A stretch of DNA of 8,087 bases from CAZVFH01 sp964626415. GTDB lineage: Bacteria > Patescibacteriota > UBA1384 > XYA2-FULL-43-10 > CAINNR01. The DNA lies in the NCBI GenBank assembly GCA_964626415.1, contig CAZVFH010000035.1:1-8087 (forward strand), written 5' to 3'. Positions within the stretch are counted from its first letter, which is position 1. Each line of letters begins with the position of its first letter. A program made the position numbers and the translations under genes. This document shows, piece after piece, positions 3,568 to 8,087 of this stretch. The notes beneath the pieces were generated by a model. That model ran no database searches, was not told the origin of the DNA, and saw only the letters and a program-made list of their open reading frames with translations.

Positions 3568-4463
3568 AAGACACACTGAAAGCCGGCGTGCCTGTCGCCA
3601 AAACAGGCACCCGACAAAACTTCCTGTCTGCTTCGGTTGACTGGAAGTGGCTTCGAAAGGTCGCTATCATCATTGCCTGCGTAATGGCGGTGATGTATAT
3701 CGCTGGGTTCTGTGTCAACAACGGGCCCAGCATGAACTACGTTGGATGGATCTATCTGACTAACTGGGGTTCACAGCCCACAGAAGTCGGGCAGATCATC
3801 CGCTTCGTACCAGCGGACAAGCCAGCGTGGATGTGGTGGATGCCGGGACAACAGTGGGTGAAGCGCGTTTCCGGCTTTACTGCTGACGGACTGGTGATGT
3901 ATGAGGGCGATAACTCCGAGTGGTCTCGTGATAATCGGGACGGTCTCAAACCGATCCCCCGCGATCACATCGCCGGCATCATCACCGTGGCGATCTCCCC
4001 ACGACGATTCGTCCGTCTTTTCACCGCTGCCGGGCGACTCCAAAACCAATTGGAGTTTTCCTTCCCACCTGACGATCATGTCTGGCTGGGTGACGGCAAG
4101 TATGCATTCCGGCAATCCGGCATCACCCGCCTCGTCGGGGTGGGGAAACCATACAGCTTCGCAGGAGTTGGAGACCGCTTGTCACAGGTTGTGGCACGGG
4201 ATCCAGCTGGCAGAGTCGCAATTGGACTCTCGAGACCCCAACCTGCATTATGGGTTCTTGACGACGGACGGCAGGAGTTGGTAAATCTACCACAAGTCGT
4301 CACCGAGGGCGTTGACACTGTTGCATGGAACGGCAACAGTAGTGCTGTATCGGCTGGGCAGTGGTCCGTCGTCGTATCTGGCGGGAAAGTACTGTCTTGC
4401 CAGAGTGGTCTTGCACAATCCCTCGCCTTTGGTCTGGGGTTACAGACCAACGCCAAGAAATGA
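3561..4463 (+). CDS. S26-family signal-peptidase-like membrane protein with long C-terminal extension
   Basis: 300 residues from ATG 3561, which has AGGAGG eight bases upstream; an in-frame GTG at 3552 overlaps that site and is rejected. One membrane helix spans about residues 34-52 (VAIIIACVMAVMYIAGFCV). It is followed directly by NNGPSMN with the candidate nucleophile Ser57, WVKRVSG with the general-base Lys101, and GDNSEWSRDNRDG (116-128), the conserved box of type I signal peptidases. The active side is therefore outside, next to the membrane. Family function: cleaving signal peptides of secreted proteins. Residues about 141-300 are an extra, Gly/Val/Ser-rich beta-type region with no Lep counterpart that I recognise. 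Base composition differs sharply from the neighbours: 36 of 60 bases are G+C at 3961-4020, suggesting transfer. It may be a specialised processing enzyme, not the housekeeping one. Confidence 0.78.
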   Translation: MAQDTLKAGVPVAKTGTRQNFLSASVDWKWLRKVAIIIACVMAVMYIAGFCVNNGPSMNYVGWIYLTNWGSQPTEVGQIIRFVPADKPAWMWWMPGQQWVKRVSGFTADGLVMYEGDNSEWSRDNRDGLKPIPRDHIAGIITVAISPRRFVRLFTAAGRLQNQLEFSFPPDDHVWLGDGKYAFRQSGITRLVGVGKPYSFAGVGDRLSQVVARDPAGRVAIGLSRPQPALWVLDDGRQELVNLPQVVTEGVDTVAWNGNSSAVSAGQWSVVVSGGKVLSCQSGLAQSLAFGLGLQTNAKK

Positions 4464-4520
4464 GTCACAAGGGGGTAGAAGTGCTGTGGATTTGGGTCGT
4501 GGCCTAGCCACAGCCGAGCC

Positions 4521-4560
4521 GCGTGCCAGTCGAATCTTCGACTGGCACGCTTTGGTTTTA
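4521..4560 (+). terminator. Intrinsic terminator of the S26-like gene
   Basis: GCGTGCCAGTCGAA (4521-4534) is exactly complementary to TTCGACTGGCACGC (4537-4550); a tight ATCT loop remains. A TTTGGTTTT tail follows. The stem is strong and ends the third unit. A smaller GTGGC-CTA-GCCAC hairpin (4499-4511) precedes it in the 3' untranslated region. Confidence 0.85.
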
Positions 4561-4621
4561 TGATATATAATTATTGTAAAGGGATATTTGAAACAAACAT
4601 ATCTAATTATTTGTAATCTAT

Positions 4622-7600
4622 ATGATCAATAAATTTAATAAACTAAATAATTCGTTTAAAATATTGATCATATCCCTTTTTTTTATTGTAATGGCTATTG
4701 TTGTTCAGTTAATTATGTATAATAACAACAATAATCAACTAAACACAAAAGCAGCAAGCTCAACTACCAAAATTGATCTAGAAGCTGAATGGGAATTGGG
4801 GGTGCGAACAAATATCGATTCGACATCGGTACCAGGAGATATAAAAATCCAAGATTATTCCAGCACTCAGATAGGATATTTAGCAATTTATCAAAATGAA
4901 CCGAGTATGGTTAGTGTTACCGCAAATGATTCTGAAAAATCAAAAGCAATCGATGTGGACGAATATACTTATTGGTATGACACAATTTCAGGTTTTGGCG
5001 ACTCTGGTTATTGGCAGATCGATCTCGGTGAAAATAAAACTATTACTAAAATCAATGCGCTAGTTGATTACTCCTTACTTGCAAGCCCTGTTTCTGTTTC
5101 TTTAACCTTCCTTACAAGCACAAATGGTGTGGATTTTTCAAGTTACGGTGCTGTTTTTCCGCTCGATGGTTCCAAGGGTTGGAAAGAACGTACTGGTTCA
5201 GCATCTGCAAGATATATTAGATACCTCTATAGTAATGTGGGGGCTGGTTCGCTCACTGCCAGATTGTATGAAGCCCAAGGTTTTGAAGCTGGTGGTGTTG
5301 CCACCCACACCTCTGCCGTTACGCAGATTGATGGCACGAGCACACTTCAGAGCTGGGACTCTTTTAAGGCGACGGAGACGGATCGTGATCAGGGTGGGGG
5401 GAATGCGGCGACTAAAATTGAATATCAATTCCGCTCTGGTGATGGAGCTAGCGCTTGGGATGCTTGGACGGCAAAACAGGAATATTCAGGATCTGATCTT
5501 GACTTGTCGGCATTATCTGCCGATTCAAGCCACAGATATATGCAAGTTCTAACAACTTTGACGACAACTGACGCGGCGCAAACACCAACTCTTCACGACT
5601 ATACAATTTACTACACTCGCGACGATACTTGCGATAATTTTGACAAAGTCACCATTTCACCAACTTCTACCTCTCTTGCAACCGGCGGACAAGCGACTTT
5701 TTCCGCCGCTTCGCTGGCGGTTGGCGGAGCGCCGATGCCAAATCCAACTTTTTCTTGGTCTGCAAGCGGTGGAGCGATAACCGGCTCCGGATTTTCGGTG
5801 ACATATACCGCACCAGCCCTACCCGGAACATATACCGTTTCGGTAACTTCAAATTGTGGCGGAAACGCAATAGCAACAATAACCGTAACAACTCCAACTC
5901 CAACCTCAACTTGCTCTGACGGAGTTCAGAATGGAAGCGAAACCGGGGTTGATTGTGGTGGATCTTGCCCTGCTTGCCCGACAACTCCGCCATTAATCTG
6001 CCCACCCGGCTATCAACCCGGTGATGCTGGCGTTTGCGATGTCTCTCTAATGGATTTGATCGTTCTAAACCCCGAGGGTGGAGAAATTTACTCACTGACC
6101 CAAAATATCTTAATCAAGTATAAATTTTATCCCGGATTTCTTGTGAGCTATATCAACCAAATTGTAAGCAAAAAAACGAACTACATTTACGCTGACGCTT
6201 ATTTATCACTTGATGGCATAACTTTTACAAAAATTTTAGATGATATTGATATCTCACAGAACGCTCGTCTCGTGAATGGCAACACTTGGGTTGAGTCACA
6301 AACCAGTTGGCAAATTCCCGACTATATCGGTTATTTTTCAAAACATAGTAAAATTTTGGTTCGGGTTCATTACTTAAAATCAAGCTCACCGCAGTCATTT
6401 ACTCCCGGTCAAGAATCAAGTGGAACAACTTTTTACGCTTATGATACTTCAAAAGAGTTTGAAATAACCGGCCTTGTTTCCCCTCCGCCGCCACCGTGTA
6501 TTGGTGATGATTGTGAGTGTGTTGGTAATAAGTGTAGATGTATTGGTCAGGAGTGTGACTGCACAGATCCCGACTACTGCGAAAGTTGTGTTGGCGATGA
6601 TTGTCAACCATGCGAGGGTGAAAGTTGCCTGCCACCGAAACCGAAACCGGATTGTGTCGGACCACTTTGCGTTGGCGGAACAATTGAACCGCTTTGCATT
6701 GGTGATCTTTGCTTTCCAAATTTACCGGCGAATTTAGCGATTATTATTCCGCTCTTAATTGCTCTTTTGCTTGCACTTGTAAATCCGGAAAATTGGGCGC
6801 TAGTTTCTAATTTTATCCGAAATTTGTTTTATCTTTTTGCCAAAGGCAAAGAAAAAAAACACAAAGTCGGAATTGTCTATAATGCTTCGAGTGGACTCGT
6901 TGTTCCCGACATCTTAATCTCACTATTTCGAAAGCGTGACAATCGCTTAATCAAAACCGTAAAATCCGACCTACGAGGTCGGATTGGGTTGGAAACACCA
7001 CCGGGTGAAGAATATATACTAGAAATTAACACAGCAGGAATTATAATTTTACATAAAAACTTTTTAGTATCATCTGCACTGGCTTATGACCAAAATTACT
7101 TTGCCGGTGAGATTTTCCGTCCAAGTGAAAGTGAAATGTTGTTTGACAAGGCGATACCAGTAGTTGGCAATATACAATCGGCTGGAAAATTATTTGCAAT
7201 TGAAAAGTTTTCTAAATTTTTGCGGGTAATTAACTTGCCAGTTTTGATCTTTGGCTTGATAATTTCCGCCGTCGTCCTCTATCAAGTAAAATCAACTTAC
7301 AACTACACTATCTTTTCTCTTTACACTTTTTGCTTATTTTGGATTTTTATTAAGATGCTCATAACTGATGGTCGATCATTTGGGTTTGTTTATGACAGGG
7401 AAAGTGGAAAAGCGGTTGATTTGGCAATTGTTCGAGTTCTCTCTGAGACCAGCGGCAAGTTGGTAAAAACCATTGTCTCTGATGAGCATGGAAAATTTTC
7501 ACTTGCACTTCCGAAAGGATATTACAAAATCTTAGTTGAAAAGACAGGATATATTTTAAGTGAAAATATTACTTTGCGAGTTAAATCGGCATTTAAGCCG

Positions 7601-8065
7601 GCAAAAGTCAGGATATCATTAAGCACGCTCCCCACTTCGCTCTTTGAGCTACGAGGGGCAGGAAAGCGTGGACTCCAGCAAGACGGAGAACAAGCTTCGG
7701 CTCTCCCTAACGGAGAACAAGCTTTAGCTTGCTTCCAGAAACAACCTAAAGGTTGGACTCCTCGTTCTATTGGAGAACAAGCTTCGACTATTCCTAACAA
7801 TGGAGAACAAGCTTTAGCTTGCTTGACTGAAAAAAATACTCGCACTTTCTCCGACTCGACTGAAATAATTGAAAACTATTTTGACAAGCGAGAAAAAGTC
7901 GGACATGACAATTTTTCCGATCAGGGAATTTCGCAATTAATCAACAATAACACCATCTCCGACACCTACGAGGTGGGGGTAGGTTCCGAATCTGAAAATG
8001 TTAAACAAAAAAACAAAAAAATTCCCCCAAATTGGGAAATTCCAAACAAGCATATTGAGTTATAA
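4622..8065 (+). CDS. Giant surface-anchored multi-domain protein with carboxypeptidase-regulatory-like domains
   Basis: 1147 residues; no enzymatic motif. An N-terminal hydrophobic helix (12-33) serves as signal or anchor. Outside the cell follow a discoidin-like beta domain (about 90-220, with YWQIDLG at 130-136), a beta domain (225-335), an Ig-like domain (340-428), CSDGVQNGSETGVDCGGSC (from 431), and another beta-sandwich (477-615). A cysteine-rich linker follows (626-697). Helix 703-722 crosses the membrane, a carboxypeptidase-regulatory-like domain spans about 750-800, two helices lie at 872-892 and 895-914, and a second regulatory-like domain at 921-980 (SDEHGKF). The tail contains repeat-derived sequence (about 1015-1066). 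Adhesion or envelope function is likely but unproven. The ATG lacks a Shine-Dalgarno; no better start keeps the signal helix. No clear promoter is visible in 4561-4621 (weak TTGAAA at 4589). Confidence 0.85.
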   Translation: MINKFNKLNNSFKILIISLFFIVMAIVVQLIMYNNNNNQLNTKAASSTTKIDLEAEWELGVRTNIDSTSVPGDIKIQDYSSTQIGYLAIYQNEPSMVSVTANDSEKSKAIDVDEYTYWYDTISGFGDSGYWQIDLGENKTITKINALVDYSLLASPVSVSLTFLTSTNGVDFSSYGAVFPLDGSKGWKERTGSASARYIRYLYSNVGAGSLTARLYEAQGFEAGGVATHTSAVTQIDGTSTLQSWDSFKATETDRDQGGGNAATKIEYQFRSGDGASAWDAWTAKQEYSGSDLDLSALSADSSHRYMQVLTTLTTTDAAQTPTLHDYTIYYTRDDTCDNFDKVTISPTSTSLATGGQATFSAASLAVGGAPMPNPTFSWSASGGAITGSGFSVTYTAPALPGTYTVSVTSNCGGNAIATITVTTPTPTSTCSDGVQNGSETGVDCGGSCPACPTTPPLICPPGYQPGDAGVCDVSLMDLIVLNPEGGEIYSLTQNILIKYKFYPGFLVSYINQIVSKKTNYIYADAYLSLDGITFTKILDDIDISQNARLVNGNTWVESQTSWQIPDYIGYFSKHSKILVRVHYLKSSSPQSFTPGQESSGTTFYAYDTSKEFEITGLVSPPPPPCIGDDCECVGNKCRCIGQECDCTDPDYCESCVGDDCQPCEGESCLPPKPKPDCVGPLCVGGTIEPLCIGDLCFPNLPANLAIIIPLLIALLLALVNPENWALVSNFIRNLFYLFAKGKEKKHKVGIVYNASSGLVVPDILISLFRKRDNRLIKTVKSDLRGRIGLETPPGEEYILEINTAGIIILHKNFLVSSALAYDQNYFAGEIFRPSESEMLFDKAIPVVGNIQSAGKLFAIEKFSKFLRVINLPVLIFGLIISAVVLYQVKSTYNYTIFSLYTFCLFWIFIKMLITDGRSFGFVYDRESGKAVDLAIVRVLSETSGKLVKTIVSDEHGKFSLALPKGYYKILVEKTGYILSENITLRVKSAFKPAKVRISLSTLPTSLFELRGAGKRGLQQDGEQASALPNGEQALACFQKQPKGWTPRSIGEQASTIPNNGEQALACLTEKNTRTFSDSTEIIENYFDKREKVGHDNFSDQGISQLINNNTISDTYEVGVGSESENVKQKNKKIPPNWEIPNKHIEL
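6963..6985. repeat. 23-bp palindrome inside the surface-protein gene
   Basis: Identical over all 23 bases to the intergenic palindrome at 2264-2286 (AATCCGACCT-ACG-AGGTCGGATT). It encodes about residues 781-788, within KSDLRGRIG. That is where the second domain of the same protein has VSDEHGKF, so it overlaps a conserved family motif. Confidence 0.8.
7685..7825. repeat. In-frame palindromic repeat cluster in the surface-protein gene, with 50-bp element copy 3
   Basis: GGAGAACAAGC occurs four times, at 7685, 7712, 7772 and 7802. The intervals are 27, 60 and 30 bases, all multiples of three, so each is read as GEQA. The stretch 7712-7761 is a full 50-bp element, the inverse of those at 1970-2019 and 3297-3346, and encodes GEQALACFQKQPKGWTP. 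No stop codon arises. The insert lies after the last globular domain, in a tail that should tolerate extra sequence. It resembles the way Rickettsia palindromic elements sit in genes; no homology to those is claimed. Confidence 0.85.
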
Positions 8066-8087
8066 AGTTTATCAAGTTTATCAAGTT
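8065..8087 (+). repeat. Start of a 9-bp tandem repeat (cut by window end)
   Basis: AAGTTTATC at 8065-8073 and 8074-8082, then AAGTT to the edge. It begins at the stop codon of the surface-protein gene. Its full length cannot be seen. Confidence 0.6.

Noticed and set aside
3771..4468. Long minus-strand and alternative-frame ORFs across the S26-like gene
   Set aside because: High G+C gives few chance stops. The plus frame with Ser/Lys and box motifs, AGGAGG site and terminator is clearly the real one.
7522..7845. Minus-strand ORF over the repeat cluster of the surface-protein gene
   Set aside because: The palindromes are open on both strands, so the ORF is a by-product; the plus-strand gene continues through with its own domain order.

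Overview
The window looks like a piece of an AT-rich, compact genome from an uncultivated, reduced bacterium. My best guess is the Candidate Phyla Radiation (Patescibacteria, Parcubacteria-like). This is inference, from three things: a giant multi-domain surface protein with two carboxypeptidase-regulatory-like domains between membrane helices, small toxin-antitoxin-like gene pairs, and a high density of short palindromic repeats. TGA behaves as a stop codon, so the glycine-TGA code of Gracilibacteria/SR1 does not apply. No marker gene here fixes the taxonomy.

Layout. (1) 1-290, minus strand: the C-terminal part of a GrpB-family protein with no usable start, probably a remnant. (2) 294-1015: a sigma70-type promoter driving an AbrB-type antitoxin and a PIN-domain ribonuclease toxin (VapBC-like) with no intergenic gap. 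(3) 1014-3232: two tandem minimal-nucleotidyltransferase (MNT) / HEPN gene pairs, each behind a structured leader and each followed by a nearly identical TTGACA-N17-TATAAT promoter and a 50-bp palindromic element. (4) 3249-4560: a third unit with the same promoter, 50-bp element and leader, but carrying a G+C-rich S26 signal-peptidase-like gene and ending in a strong intrinsic terminator. (5) 4622-8065: a 1147-residue surface-anchored protein whose cytoplasmic tail contains an in-frame copy of the same 50-bp element.

The most interesting pattern is modular. A promoter, a palindromic-repeat block, a structured leader (GATCTG / CAGATC / GATTTGG arms, then a GCGGC-NTCN-GCCGC hairpin, then GGAGG and an ATG) and a payload gene recur. 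The regulatory flanks are better conserved than the coding parts. The leader arms show compensatory changes between copies and could form two mutually exclusive hairpins, as in an attenuator or switch. Two of the leaders open a tiny ORF just ahead of the nucleotidyltransferase gene; in one copy it overlaps that gene's start codon.

Functionally, genes 359-3232 form a small toxin-antitoxin or defence-like cluster (PIN nuclease, two HEPN proteins, their presumed regulators). The right half concerns the cell envelope (membrane protease-like protein and large surface protein). Nothing shown here links the halves except the shared repeat and leader elements. I found no tRNA, rRNA, transposase, integrase or CRISPR array.
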